A stretch of 50,317 bases of DNA, taken from the NCBI GenBank assembly GCA_003280005.1, contig QCGH01000009.1:1-50317 (forward strand), in the 5' to 3' direction. The stretch's first letter is position 1. The number at the start of each line of letters is the position of its first letter. Positions 11,761 through 20,315 of the stretch are shown here, one piece after another. The notes under the pieces are model-generated. The model had not been told where the DNA came from and ran no database searches. It saw nothing but the letters and a program-made list of their open reading frames with translations. Made by a program: the position numbers and the translations under genes. Origin of the DNA: Pelagibacteraceae bacterium AG-365-D07 (GTDB lineage: Bacteria > Pseudomonadota > Alphaproteobacteria > Pelagibacterales > Pelagibacteraceae).

Positions 11761-12354
11761 ATGGCGGAAATGAGTTTTGACGACTTTTACAAAGTACCTG
11801 ATTTAAAGTTTGATATTCATAAACTTAAAAACGATTTAGATAAAATCTTAGAAAGAAAAAAATTTAAATCTCCTGGTGTTACACATTTTGGAGCTATCTC
11901 ACTAAATAGGGTACCTAATGACCAAAGTTCTGTGGAAGGTAGTAATGTACGAGGGAAATATTGGACTATTGCTGATGAAACAGGCAAAGAGGTTTCTAGA
12001 GATATAGATATAGATGAATCAAAATATACTGAGCTTGTGCCAGAATTTGAAGACACATATTTTAAAGAAGTTTATGAAACGTTAAAAAATAAGTTTAAAC
12101 TTGGCAGAGTAAGACTTTTATTAAAAGAGCCAAGATCAACATTGAGTTGGCACAAAGATCCAGAACCCAGATTACATATCCCAATTGTTACAAATAAAGG
12201 GTGTATGATGGTTATAGAGAATGTCGCAAAGCATATGCCTGCCGATGGCACAGCTACTATAACAAATAATAAAAAATTCCATAATTTTTTTAATGGTGGA
12301 GAACAAGCAAGAGTACATCTAGTAGCCTGCGTCTTAGAGGATCCTTTTAACTAA
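11761..12354 (+). CDS. Aspartyl/asparaginyl beta-hydroxylase-like 2OG-Fe(II) oxygenase
   Basis: The 197-aa product carries the facial triad of this family in its C-terminal half: His131-x-Asp133 (WHKDPEPRLHIPI), then His174 (KFHNFFNGG) and Arg184 (RVHLV) for 2-oxoglutarate. Such enzymes hydroxylate Asp/Asn or small substrates; the substrate here is unknown. The start at ATG 11761 is chosen because AAGGA precedes it by 8 nt; the open frame extends into katG but that part is shadow. It is probably co-transcribed with katG, so it may act in the same stress or iron context. It ends overlapping the stop of the convergent SH3 gene by 4 nt. Confidence 0.75.
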   Translation: MAEMSFDDFYKVPDLKFDIHKLKNDLDKILERKKFKSPGVTHFGAISLNRVPNDQSSVEGSNVRGKYWTIADETGKEVSRDIDIDESKYTELVPEFEDTYFKEVYETLKNKFKLGRVRLLLKEPRSTLSWHKDPEPRLHIPIVTNKGCMMVIENVAKHMPADGTATITNNKKFHNFFNGGEQARVHLVACVLEDPFN

Positions 12355-12800
12355 TTTAGTAACTTACCCCAAAAATTTTCAAATAATATCCAACCAGAAA
12401 TATCCTTACTTTTTATTTTACACCAATTTTCCCTACATTTTTCTAGTAAAATTAACTTTCCTTTTTTTGCTATAGCAAGAGGTTTAGAAAATTTTGATGG
12501 CTTCGTAAATATAAATTGATCTTTAATTAATATAACCGAAGAAGATTTTTTTAATTGGGAAGTATGTATCCAACCACTGTTTTGTTTATGATCAATTATT
12601 CTTCTAAAATTTTCTTTTTTATCAATTACTTTTATAGGTAAATTTTTTTTTAAATATACATATTTAATTGGATATTCAAAACTAGGACCATGTCTTACAT
12701 TGACCTTATTATTTTTTAGCATAAGGAATTCTTCAGCAAAAACAGCTTGAAGGGGAAAAATAAAAAAAAAATAAATAATAAAACTAATTATTATTCGCAT
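12351..12800 (-). CDS. Exported SH3-domain protein
   Basis: A 149-aa product with an N-terminal signal peptide (MRIIISFIIYFFF, cleavage likely after AVFA), then two bacterial SH3-like segments. The first has the NVRHGPSFEYPIKYV signature of SH3_3 domains and the second ends in WCKIKSKDISGWI. Such proteins usually bind cell wall or other periplasmic partners. The ATG at 12800 overlaps the MoeB-like gene by 10 nt; a GTG 6 nt upstream is also possible. It is the last gene of the ubiE-ubiB-coaBC-dut-moeB run. Confidence 0.8.
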   Translation of the reverse strand: MRIIISFIIYFFFIFPLQAVFAEEFLMLKNNKVNVRHGPSFEYPIKYVYLKKNLPIKVIDKKENFRRIIDHKQNSGWIHTSQLKKSSSVILIKDQFIFTKPSKFSKPLAIAKKGKLILLEKCRENWCKIKSKDISGWILFENFWGKLLN

Positions 12801-13540
12801 ATACACTTTTTAATTTTTTTAAATTTCACAATTCTTAATTTTAGATTTAAAGTATTTAAAATTAATATAGAGTTTTCCAAAGGTTTACCTGATCCAACAA
12901 TACTTTTTAAAACCTCATTCGCTTGTAATGATCCAACTACGCTTGCGGTTGTACCAAGAATTCCTTCTTGATCACAATTCAAAATTTCATTTGAAGGTTT
13001 TTCTTGATAAAAACATTTTAAACATGCACTTTTAATTTTCTTAAAATCAAAAGCAAAAATATGCCCATCAAATCTACTTATTGCACCAACAATTAATTTT
13101 TTTTTTAATTCAATAGATTTCGCATTTAGTAAAAACTTAGTATCAAAATTATCTGACGCATCTACGATAAAATCATATCTTTTAATTAAATTAGTTATAT
13201 TTCTCTTATTAATTTTTTTTTTGTATGTAAATATTTTAACTAAAGGATTAATTTTCTTTAATCTTTTTTTTAATACATCAACTTTATATTTTTCAATATC
13301 AGAATTGTTAAAAAGTGTCTGTCTATTAAGATTAGACAAAGAAATTTTGTCATAATCAATTATTCCAATTTCTCCAACACCAGCTCTACATAGTAAATCT
13401 GCAATTGGACAACCTAACCCTCCTGCACCTACAATAAATACTTTTGATGATGTGATTCTTTTTTGGCCATCCATACCAATGTTTTTAAGTACAATTTGTC
13501 TAGAATATCTTTCTAAATAACTTTGATTTATTTTACTCAT
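12791..13540 (-). CDS. MoeB/ThiF/HesA-family adenylyltransferase (E1-like)
   Basis: The 249-aa protein adenylates the C-terminus of a ubiquitin-like sulfur carrier such as MoaD or ThiS. Visible are the ATP-binding GAGGLGCPIADLLCRAGVG loop, NLNRQTLF, and DASDNFDTKFLLNA. A CxxC (CLKC) supplies half of the structural zinc site; the second half near the C-terminus is reduced to CxC (KKCICE). The active-site Cys lies in NCDQEG. No rhodanese domain is fused. Whether it serves molybdopterin or thiamine synthesis cannot be told, because no partner gene is nearby. Its start overlaps the dut stop by 4 nt. Confidence 0.85.
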   Translation of the reverse strand: MSKINQSYLERYSRQIVLKNIGMDGQKRITSSKVFIVGAGGLGCPIADLLCRAGVGEIGIIDYDKISLSNLNRQTLFNNSDIEKYKVDVLKKRLKKINPLVKIFTYKKKINKRNITNLIKRYDFIVDASDNFDTKFLLNAKSIELKKKLIVGAISRFDGHIFAFDFKKIKSACLKCFYQEKPSNEILNCDQEGILGTTASVVGSLQANEVLKSIVGSGKPLENSILILNTLNLKLRIVKFKKIKKCICE

Positions 13541-13974
13541 TTTCCTGTAGAACCAAAACCACCTTCTCCTCTGATTGTTTCTGGTAAATCGTTTACTTCC
13601 TCAAAGGTTGCTTTGATTACAGGAACCAACACCATTTGTGCAATTCTATCCTCATTTTTTACAAAAAATTCATTATTTCCATGATTATAAAGTATTACTT
13701 TTAACTCTCCACGATAGTCACTGTCAATTGTACCTGGAGAATTTAAAACTGAAATATTATTTTTAGCCGCCAAACCTGATCTAGGTCTTATTTGAACTTC
13801 TGTATTATCGGGAATGGCTATAAAAAGTCCTGTGGGAATAAGTTTTGATGTTTGTGGCATAATGGAAATAGGCTTATCTATGAATGCCATCAAATCCATT
13901 CCTGAAGAACCATCAGTTTTATATGATGGTAATTTTACTTTTGAACTAAGTTTTTTTATAAGGATTTTAACCAT
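13537..13974 (-). CDS. dut: Deoxyuridine 5'-triphosphate nucleotidohydrolase (dUTPase)
   Basis: Dut hydrolyses dUTP to dUMP and keeps uracil out of DNA. The 145-aa trimeric-type protein shows all five family motifs: SSGMDLMA, PRSGLA, GTIDSDYRGE with the catalytic Asp, RIAQMV, and the C-terminal GGFGSTG. It overlaps coaBC upstream by 8 nt and the MoeB-like gene downstream by 4 nt. The coaBC-dut order is typical of alphaproteobacteria. Confidence 0.97.
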   Translation of the reverse strand: MVKILIKKLSSKVKLPSYKTDGSSGMDLMAFIDKPISIMPQTSKLIPTGLFIAIPDNTEVQIRPRSGLAAKNNISVLNSPGTIDSDYRGELKVILYNHGNNEFFVKNEDRIAQMVLVPVIKATFEEVNDLPETIRGEGGFGSTGK

Positions 13975-15178
13975 TTGCTTTTAGTTCGTTAGAAATTTTT
14001 TCTACTAACTTTTTAGCAATTATTTCCTTTGTATTGAATGAAATATTTTCGCACAAATTTTTATTTTTACAAAATATTTTAACTTCATTAAAATCACTAT
14101 CAAATCCAATTTTTTTATTTGAAACATCATTTGAAACTATCCAATCACAATTTTTCTCATTTAATTTTTTAATTGAATTCTCTTCCAAATTATTTGTTTC
14201 AGCCGCAAAGCCTATAACAATTTTTGGTCTTAATTTGTTATGTTTTGAAATAAAGCTTAAAATGTCTTTTGTTTTCTCTAATGCTAAACTTTCAAAGTTT
14301 TCTCTTTTAATTTTATATATCCCAGTTTCTTTTGTTTTAAAATCCGCAACAGCTGCTGAAAATATAGCGACATCAACAGGAAGATTTTCTGCAGTTTTTT
14401 CATACATTTCCTCTGCACTGGTTATATTTATAATTTTTACACCTTCTGGAGAGTTGAAATTTGTCGGTCCAGAAATAAGTGTTGTTTCGAAACCATTTTT
14501 TTGAAGCTCGTTAGCAATAGCATAACCTTGTTTACCAGAAGATCTGTTTGTAATAAATCTTACAGGATCAATGTACTCTCTTGTCGGCCCTGCAGTAACT
14601 AATGCTTTGAATTTCTTATTCATTTCAAGATTTTTGAAATAATTATTAATCACATTCAAGATTTCAATAGGTTCAGAAAATTTACCAGTACCATATTCTC
14701 CACAAGCCATTTCACCAATATTTGGTCCAATAATTTTATAATTAGAATTTAAAAGAATTTTTAAATTATTGTTTGTTGTAGAGTTTTCCCACATTCTTAC
14801 ATTCATTGAAGGTGCAATAAAAATATCTTTATTTGATGCTAATGCTACAGTTGTTGCTAGATCATTTGCCAGTCCATGACTTAACTGTGCAATTTTATTA
14901 GCTGTAATCGGTGCGAATAGTATTAGATCGGCCCATCTAGACAAAGAAATATGGTCCATCTCTGCTTCATTTTTAAAATCAAATAAATCAGTATAAACTT
15001 TTTCATTTGATAGTGAGCTTACAGATAAAGGTGTTATAAACTCTAGAGCACCCTTAGTCATTATTGTTTTAAGTTCACATTTATTTTTTTTCAACAATCT
15101 AATAAGTTCTAAAGCTTTATAAGCAGCTATACCACCACAAATTACAAGCAATATTTTTTTGTTATGTAAATTATTCAT
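13967..15178 (-). CDS. coaBC: Bifunctional phosphopantothenoylcysteine decarboxylase/synthetase
   Basis: CoaBC couples phosphopantothenate to cysteine and decarboxylates the product, two steps of coenzyme A synthesis. The N-terminal flavoprotein decarboxylase half has GGIAAYKALELIR, PSMNVRMWEN and the active-site Cys in ACGEYGTGK. The C-terminal synthetase half starts near VTAGPTREYIDPVRF, with SSGKQGYAIA. The length of 403 aa is standard. It lies between ubiB (8-nt gap) and dut (8-nt overlap). Confidence 0.97.
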   Translation of the reverse strand: MNNLHNKKILLVICGGIAAYKALELIRLLKKNKCELKTIMTKGALEFITPLSVSSLSNEKVYTDLFDFKNEAEMDHISLSRWADLILFAPITANKIAQLSHGLANDLATTVALASNKDIFIAPSMNVRMWENSTTNNNLKILLNSNYKIIGPNIGEMACGEYGTGKFSEPIEILNVINNYFKNLEMNKKFKALVTAGPTREYIDPVRFITNRSSGKQGYAIANELQKNGFETTLISGPTNFNSPEGVKIINITSAEEMYEKTAENLPVDVAIFSAAVADFKTKETGIYKIKRENFESLALEKTKDILSFISKHNKLRPKIVIGFAAETNNLEENSIKKLNEKNCDWIVSNDVSNKKIGFDSDFNEVKIFCKNKNLCENISFNTKEIIAKKLVEKISNELKANG

Positions 15179-15186
15179 TTTTTAAA

Positions 15187-16749
15187 TTAAAATACTATGA
15201 TCGTAAAAATTACAAGAAATAATAAACCAATAATACTTTGATTTTTAAATGATTTGAGTTCCATTTTTTTTTCATTTAGTGATGAGTAGGCATTTGAATT
15301 TTGAGGTATTTGTCCACTTGCTAAAAATGTCAATGCTTGATTAGCTTTATCCATAACTTGAGGTAACTCAGGTAGTTTTTTTAAAACTTCAGATGTATCT
15401 TTTAAAATATTTCCTATTTCATTGATTGGATCCTTTGTTTCTTTTAGCCAGTTTTCTAAAACTGGCTTAGATATTTCCCAAATATTTGCATTTGGATCCA
15501 ATTTTCTTGCCACACCTTCAACAACGACCATAGTTTTTTGAAGGAGCAGAAGTTGAGGCTGTGTCTGCATATTAAATTTTTCTGTAATATTGAATAATTG
15601 TTTTAACAATCTACCCCCAGAAATATCTTTAACAGATTGACCAAAAATTGGCTCACCTATTGACCTTAACGCTTGAGCTAATTCGTCATTATTAATATTT
15701 TTCGGAACTAAGCCAGCCGCAATATGAACTTGAGCTACCTTTTTATAATCCCTTTTTATAAATCCATACAAAATTTCTGCTAAAAATCTTCTATTTATTT
15801 TGTCAATTCTTCCCATTATTCCAAAATCAATAAAAATAAGTTGGCCACTATTATCTACCAATAAATTTCCTTGATGCATATCAGCATGAAAATATCCATC
15901 TCTAACTGCATGTCTTAAAAAATGTTGTATAATATCTCTTGCAAGTATTTTATTATCTATGCCAAGGGAGCTAAGTTTTTTTACCTCTCTTATAGAAATA
16001 GCTTCAATCCAGTCAAGGGTTAAAACATTATCACTTGTATGTTTCCAATATATTTTAGGTATTTTAAAACCTACATCGTTTTTGGTATTATCATAAAATT
16101 CATTAGCTGCAGCAGCCTCAAATCTTAAATCCATTTCGTGGTTTGTAATTTCTTTCAATAAAAAAACTACTTCTACAAGTTTTAGTCTTTTTGTTTTTTT
16201 TACCAATGACTCAATTACGTATGCTAGTAGCATTAAGGCTTCTATTTCCTGATTAAAAACCTTTTTAATATTTGGTCTTAAAACTTTTATGGCCACTTCC
16301 TTTAAAACGCCATTATCTTTTATTTGAGCTTTATGTACTTGAGCAATAGATGCAGCAGCAATAGGTTCAGAAATATTTATAAAATCTTTATAATTCTCAT
16401 TACCCACACCTTCTTTAATTTCATTTAATGCAATTTCTCTTGAAAATGCAGGAACTTTATCTTGTAATGTTTGTAATTGATCAGATAATTTTACTCCAAT
16501 TATATCTGGCCTTGTTGCTAGGAATTGACCAAGTTTTATGAAAGTTATGCCCATAGATTCCATAGATCTGCAGAGTCTTTCTTCTTCATTATAATTTTTT
16601 TCTAAATTTCTTTTTCCAAATAAACCTAATAAATTAAAAAAAATTTTTATTGGCAATGGAACCTTGTAAATTTTTGAAATTATGTCCAAAGCATCTGATA
16701 ATGCTAACTTTCTTGCAATTTTAAATAATGTTACTAATTTTAGTATCAT
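15187..16749 (-). CDS. ubiB: UbiB/ABC1 family protein required for ubiquinone synthesis
   Basis: UbiB is an atypical kinase-like ATPase that supports ubiquinone biosynthesis at the inner membrane. The protein has the KxGQ motif (FIKLGQFLATRPDI), the Ala-rich loop (AAASIAQVHKA), the FHADMHQGNL catalytic loop, the metal-binding IDFG, and a C-terminal transmembrane segment (about residues 497-517). The open frame reaches a TTG at 16761, but the ATG at 16749 overlaps the ubiE TGA by one base (TGATG) and gives 520 aa. It forms a ubiquinone pair with ubiE; coq7 is elsewhere in the window. Confidence 0.94.
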   Translation of the reverse strand: MILKLVTLFKIARKLALSDALDIISKIYKVPLPIKIFFNLLGLFGKRNLEKNYNEEERLCRSMESMGITFIKLGQFLATRPDIIGVKLSDQLQTLQDKVPAFSREIALNEIKEGVGNENYKDFINISEPIAAASIAQVHKAQIKDNGVLKEVAIKVLRPNIKKVFNQEIEALMLLAYVIESLVKKTKRLKLVEVVFLLKEITNHEMDLRFEAAAANEFYDNTKNDVGFKIPKIYWKHTSDNVLTLDWIEAISIREVKKLSSLGIDNKILARDIIQHFLRHAVRDGYFHADMHQGNLLVDNSGQLIFIDFGIMGRIDKINRRFLAEILYGFIKRDYKKVAQVHIAAGLVPKNINNDELAQALRSIGEPIFGQSVKDISGGRLLKQLFNITEKFNMQTQPQLLLLQKTMVVVEGVARKLDPNANIWEISKPVLENWLKETKDPINEIGNILKDTSEVLKKLPELPQVMDKANQALTFLASGQIPQNSNAYSSLNEKKMELKSFKNQSIIGLLFLVIFTIIVF

Positions 16750-17453
16750 CAAATTTTCCAACCACTATGTAAGGCAACGATACCCCCATTTAGGTTTACA
16801 TACTCACATTTTTTGAATTTATTTTCTTTCATCAGCTCAATAAGTTCATCTTGATTAACAAATTCTTTGATACTTTGTACTAAATATTCATACGGTTTTT
16901 TATCACCTACAATAAGCTCGCCAATTGCAGGAATCAATTTTGAATAATTTCGATAAAAAATATCTAAATAATCATTATTTATTTTTGAAAATTCAAGACA
17001 AAAAAATCTTCCACCTTTTTTTAATACTCTAAAAGCTTCTGATAAAGTTTTATTTAAATCCTTTGTATTTCTTAATCCAAAGCTAATTGTGTAATAATCA
17101 AATTGTGAGTCATTGAATGGTAAGTTTTCCGCAGAGGCAACTCTCCAGGATATATTTTTATAATTTTTAAGTTTTTTTTTACCAAGAGATATCATTTTTT
17201 TATTTGGATCAACACATTGGACTTTTAATTCATTATTAGTTGCTTCAATAAAAAGTTCTGCAACATCACCCGTACCGCATGCTACATCAATCAGTTTCTT
17301 ATTTTTACCTGGATTCATTGAATATACCAATTGTCTTTTCCATGACTTATGAATTCCTAAAGACATAAGGTTATTCATTAAATCGTATTTATCGTAGACT
17401 TTATCAAATACTTCTGAGACTAAATTTCTCTTATTTTGTAGTTTTTGTTGCAT
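16749..17453 (-). CDS. ubiE: Demethylmenaquinone/2-methoxy-6-polyprenyl-1,4-benzoquinol methyltransferase
   Basis: UbiE is the SAM-dependent C-methyltransferase of ubiquinone synthesis. The 234-aa protein has the family start VFDKVYDKYDLMNNLMSLG, the SAM-binding motif DVACGTGD, the FGLRN(T) motif and the C-terminal GGIVALHSGWK. It is the first gene of a minus-strand unit with ubiB, coaBC and dut. Its ATG lies 35 nt from the divergent fpg start, so the two promoters must overlap. Confidence 0.96.
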   Translation of the reverse strand: MQQKLQNKRNLVSEVFDKVYDKYDLMNNLMSLGIHKSWKRQLVYSMNPGKNKKLIDVACGTGDVAELFIEATNNELKVQCVDPNKKMISLGKKKLKNYKNISWRVASAENLPFNDSQFDYYTISFGLRNTKDLNKTLSEAFRVLKKGGRFFCLEFSKINNDYLDIFYRNYSKLIPAIGELIVGDKKPYEYLVQSIKEFVNQDELIELMKENKFKKCEYVNLNGGIVALHSGWKI

Positions 17454-17472
17454 TTTTATTTTTTTATATACT

Positions 17473-17478
17473 TATAAT
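17473..17478 (+). promoter_or_regulatory. Candidate -10 element for fpg (leaderless)
   Basis: A perfect TATAAT ends 10 nt before the fpg ATG at 17489, so transcription would start only a few bases before the codon. No ribosome-binding site is visible in between. A -35 match is weak (TTGCAT at 17448-17453 with a 19-nt spacer). Confidence 0.45.
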
Positions 17479-17488
17479 ATAGTCTGAT

Positions 17489-18352
17489 ATGCCAGAATTA
17501 CCAGAAGTTGAAGTAGTAAAACAGTCACTTGAAAAATATATTCTCAATGAAAGCTTGCTAAAAATTGTCATTAAAAATAAAAAATTAAGATTTCCTATTC
17601 CAGTAAATTTATCAAAAAAACTATCTAAAAAAAATATTTTGAATGTAAAAAGATTTTCAAAATATGTAGTAATTGAATTTAAAAATGAATTATTTTTATT
17701 AATCCATTTAGGAATGTCAGGTACCTTGCATTTAACCAAAAATCTCAAATACTCTAAAAATACTAATCTCAGTTTTTATCATTCAAAAAATCTTCCAAAA
17801 AAACATAATCATGTGTATTTTATTTTCAAAAAATTTTTAATAATCTTTAATGATCCTAGAAGATTTGGGTTTCTCAAACTAATTAAAGGTAAAACAATTT
17901 TAAAAAATTATTTTAGTAAATATGGCCCTGATCCATTTGATAATAATTTTAATTTTGGTTATGTTAAAAGATATCTTTCAAAAAAAAAAAAAAATACTAA
18001 AAATACTTTATTAGATCAAAAATTTATTTCAGGTATTGGTAATATCTATGCAAGTGAAATATTAAATTATGCTAAAATAAATCCTTTAAAGCCTTCTGGT
18101 AAAATGAGTAACAGTGAAATAAATAGAATTATTTTTTATGTAAAAAAAGTACTGAAGTATTCTATAAAACAAGGTGGATCAACAATTAGTAATTTTCACT
18201 CAATAAAAGGAAAAATGGGATCTTATCAAAAAGAATTTCGTGCATATAACAGGGAAAAAGAAATTTGCAAAAATAAATCATGTTCGGGGATAATATTTAA
18301 GTTAAATATATCAAATAGATCAACTTACATGTGTAATACTTGCCAAAAATAA
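17489..18352 (+). CDS. mutM: Formamidopyrimidine-DNA glycosylase
   Basis: Fpg/MutM excises 8-oxoguanine and cleaves the abasic site. The protein starts PELPEVE, giving the catalytic Pro and Glu after Met removal, and has the Lys of VKRFSKYV, the GMSGTL intercalation loop, NDPRRFGF and the helix-two-turn-helix segment GIGNIYASEIL. The C-terminal zinc finger is present but its first Cys pair is spaced C-x4-C (CKNKSC) rather than the usual C-x2-C; the second pair is CNTC. At 287 aa it is a little longer than the E. coli enzyme (269), through Lys-rich insertions. Start choice is firm because of the Pro-2 requirement. Confidence 0.96.
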   Translation: MPELPEVEVVKQSLEKYILNESLLKIVIKNKKLRFPIPVNLSKKLSKKNILNVKRFSKYVVIEFKNELFLLIHLGMSGTLHLTKNLKYSKNTNLSFYHSKNLPKKHNHVYFIFKKFLIIFNDPRRFGFLKLIKGKTILKNYFSKYGPDPFDNNFNFGYVKRYLSKKKKNTKNTLLDQKFISGIGNIYASEILNYAKINPLKPSGKMSNSEINRIIFYVKKVLKYSIKQGGSTISNFHSIKGKMGSYQKEFRAYNREKEICKNKSCSGIIFKLNISNRSTYMCNTCQK

Positions 18353-18365
18353 TTAAAAAATTTAA

Positions 18366-18394
18366 TTGACCATATAAAGTAAGCAAGCTATACA
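18366..18394 (+). promoter_or_regulatory. rpsT promoter
   Basis: TTGACC at 18366-18371, a 17-nt spacer, and TATACA at 18389-18394. Only 9 nt separate the -10 box from the rpsT ATG at 18404, and there is no ribosome-binding site, so the mRNA is expected to be leaderless or nearly so. Confidence 0.6.
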
Positions 18395-18403
18395 GTCGCG
18401 CAA

Positions 18404-18664
18404 ATGGCGAATACTAAATCAGCAATCAAAACTAATAGAAGAATTAAAAGACAAACTTTAATTAATAAATCAAGAAAAAGCAGATACAGGAACGCTATTA
18501 AAAAAATTAACCTTTTAATTGAAAAAAAAGATAAAAAAGGCGCTTTAAGTTTCCTACCAAAATTAAATTCTGAGTTGATGAAAGTGGCAAAGACAGGAGT
18601 GATTAAGAAGCAGAATGCATCTAGAAATGTTTCCAGAATTACTAAAAAAGTTAACTCTTTATAA
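18404..18664 (+). CDS. rpsT: Ribosomal protein S20
   Basis: S20 is a primary 16S rRNA-binding protein of the 30S body. The 86-aa, strongly basic product matches the family from MANTKSAIKTNRR to the C-terminal NASRNVSRITKKV. The gene lies between fpg and dnaA, the common alphaproteobacterial order. Its promoter sits so close to the ATG that a normal leader is not possible. A 229-nt gene-free stretch follows before dnaA. Confidence 0.96.
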   Translation: MANTKSAIKTNRRIKRQTLINKSRKSRYRNAIKKINLLIEKKDKKGALSFLPKLNSELMKVAKTGVIKKQNASRNVSRITKKVNSL

Positions 18665-18892
18665 TTGAATCAACTTCTTGTATCTACTTTTAAACTTAAA
18701 CACTACTTATATATAAAATAAAGTAAACAAATTTGATATAAATTATAATTATTTTTTTAAAATATATTAAGTAGATTCAATCTAAGATTTTATTTTTTTC
18801 AACTAGGAATTTTTCAATTTAAGATTACATTTTTTTTTTAAAAAATAAAATAAACAATTGCATCTAATAATTATTTAATATTTAACAAGTAT
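18665..18892. other. AT-rich dnaA upstream region with imperfect direct repeats
   Basis: A gene-free stretch of extreme A+T content. Two copies of TAAGATT followed by T-runs (18783-18789 and 18820-18826, period 37) and repeated TTTTTCAA segments are visible. The only DnaA-box match I found lies at its right edge, on the dnaA start codon. It could be a dnaA promoter region or a melting region; no clear cluster of DnaA boxes supports calling it the replication origin. Confidence 0.3.
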
Positions 18893-18901
18893 TGTGAATA
18901 A
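18893..18901 (-). promoter_or_regulatory. DnaA-box match overlapping the dnaA start codon
   Basis: The plus strand reads TGTGAATAA; the complement TTATTCACA fits the TTATNCACA consensus exactly. The box includes the GTG start codon of dnaA at 18894-18896. Binding of DnaA here could block its own expression. Matches to this consensus are expected a few times by chance in 50 kb of such sequence, and one occurs inside the helicase gene at 34067-34075, so placement rather than presence is the evidence. Confidence 0.45.
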
Positions 18902-20315
18902 TTCATTAAATCAAAACTTAAATCAAAATAACCAACAATCTTTAAACTGGGAACAAGTTCAAGAGGACTTCAAAATAAAATTTGGTAAAGAGGTATTTGA
19001 AAGTTGGTTAAAAAAAATGCAGTTAGTAGAAACCAATTCTGACAGTTTATTGTTGTCAGTTCCTACAAGGTTTATTAGAGATTGGATTACGTCAAGATAT
19101 TTAGATAATGTTATTCAAGTTGTTAGAGCTCATAAAAAAAATATAAATAGGATTGAATTTAAGGTTAATACATCATCAAATATATCAACCCAAGATAATG
19201 AATTTGATAAAGACAAACAAAATAACATTATTGACGCAAATGTAGCATTTATAAAAGACTCATTTGTTCAATATAATAGAATAGATCCAAATAAAAATTT
19301 TGAAAATTTTATAGTTGGCTCAAGTAATAGCCTTGCTTATGAGGCTTCCAAAAAAGTAATTGATAATTTTTCGAATTATAATCCCTTATACTTGTATTCT
19401 GGAGTTGGAATGGGAAAAACTCATCTACTAAACGCAATTGGCTTAAAACTTAAAGAGAGCAAGAAAGTGATGTTCATCTCCGCTGAGAGATTTATGTATC
19501 ATTTTGTAAAATCAATCAAATCGAATGAAATGATAAAATTTAAAGATTACTTTAGAAATACCGATGTACTACTAATTGATGATATACAATTCATGAATGG
19601 AAAAGAGGCACTTCAGGAGGAATTTTTTCACACTTTTAGTACATTGTTGGATAAAGGTTCGCAAATTGTCTTAACAGCTGATAGACCACCTAATAAATTA
19701 AATAGAATACAGGATAGAATTAGATCAAGATTTTCTGGTGGTTTGGTAGTCGATATTCAGAGTCCTGAAATTGGACTTAGGTCAGAAATAGTGAAAAATA
19801 AATTAAATGAAATTTTAACTTTTAATACCGAAAACGTTGTAATTTCAGATGAAATACAAAAATTTATTTGTTCTGAAATTAAGTCAAGTGTCAGGGAATT
19901 AGTTGGAGCATTAAATAGAATAGTATCTTTTTCTAGGATCTACAATAGAGTGCCCAATCTTTCTGAAACAAGGATAATATTAAAAGACTTGTTAAATATT
20001 AACGAAAATAAAGTAACTATTGATAATATTCAAACCATAGTTTGTAAATACTTTAAGATTAGTAAAAATGAAATGCTATCCTCAAGAAGATCTAGATATT
20101 TAGTTAGACCTAGACAGACAGCAATATATCTATCAAAAATACTTACTTCAAAGTCATTACCTGAAATAGGAAGGTGTTTTTCAAATCGAGATCATACGAC
20201 AGTTATTCACTCTGTTAAGACAATTGAAAGACTTAAAAAAGAAGACACAGAATTAAGTGTAAAAATAGATACACTCAAGAATAAAATTTTATACAATAAA
20301 GAAGATGAAATTTAG
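18894..20315 (+). CDS. dnaA: Chromosomal replication initiator DnaA
   Basis: DnaA opens the replication origin and also acts as a transcription factor. The 473-aa protein has domain I (about residues 15-85), a variable linker, the AAA+ domain with Walker A GVGMGKTH (170-177) and Walker B LLIDDIQFM, and the C-terminal domain IV with RPRQTAIYLSK and the NRDHTTVIH signature. The start is GTG with no visible ribosome-binding site. It overlaps dnaN by 11 nt. A DnaA-box match covers the start codon. Confidence 0.97.
   Translation: MNNSLNQNLNQNNQQSLNWEQVQEDFKIKFGKEVFESWLKKMQLVETNSDSLLLSVPTRFIRDWITSRYLDNVIQVVRAHKKNINRIEFKVNTSSNISTQDNEFDKDKQNNIIDANVAFIKDSFVQYNRIDPNKNFENFIVGSSNSLAYEASKKVIDNFSNYNPLYLYSGVGMGKTHLLNAIGLKLKESKKVMFISAERFMYHFVKSIKSNEMIKFKDYFRNTDVLLIDDIQFMNGKEALQEEFFHTFSTLLDKGSQIVLTADRPPNKLNRIQDRIRSRFSGGLVVDIQSPEIGLRSEIVKNKLNEILTFNTENVVISDEIQKFICSEIKSSVRELVGALNRIVSFSRIYNRVPNLSETRIILKDLLNINENKVTIDNIQTIVCKYFKISKNEMLSSRRSRYLVRPRQTAIYLSKILTSKSLPEIGRCFSNRDHTTVIHSVKTIERLKKEDTELSVKIDTLKNKILYNKEDEI

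Noticed and set aside
14034..14504. 156-codon plus-strand frame inside coaBC
   Set aside because: Antisense shadow of the conserved synthetase domain; Phe/Ser-rich translation typical of the complement of Lys/Glu-rich genes.
18665..18901. Replication origin next to dnaA
   Set aside because: Only one DnaA-box match and no box cluster or GATC/AT-13-mer arrangement. The gene-strand switch at 17.45 kb is compatible but not evidence, because other switches occur nearby.
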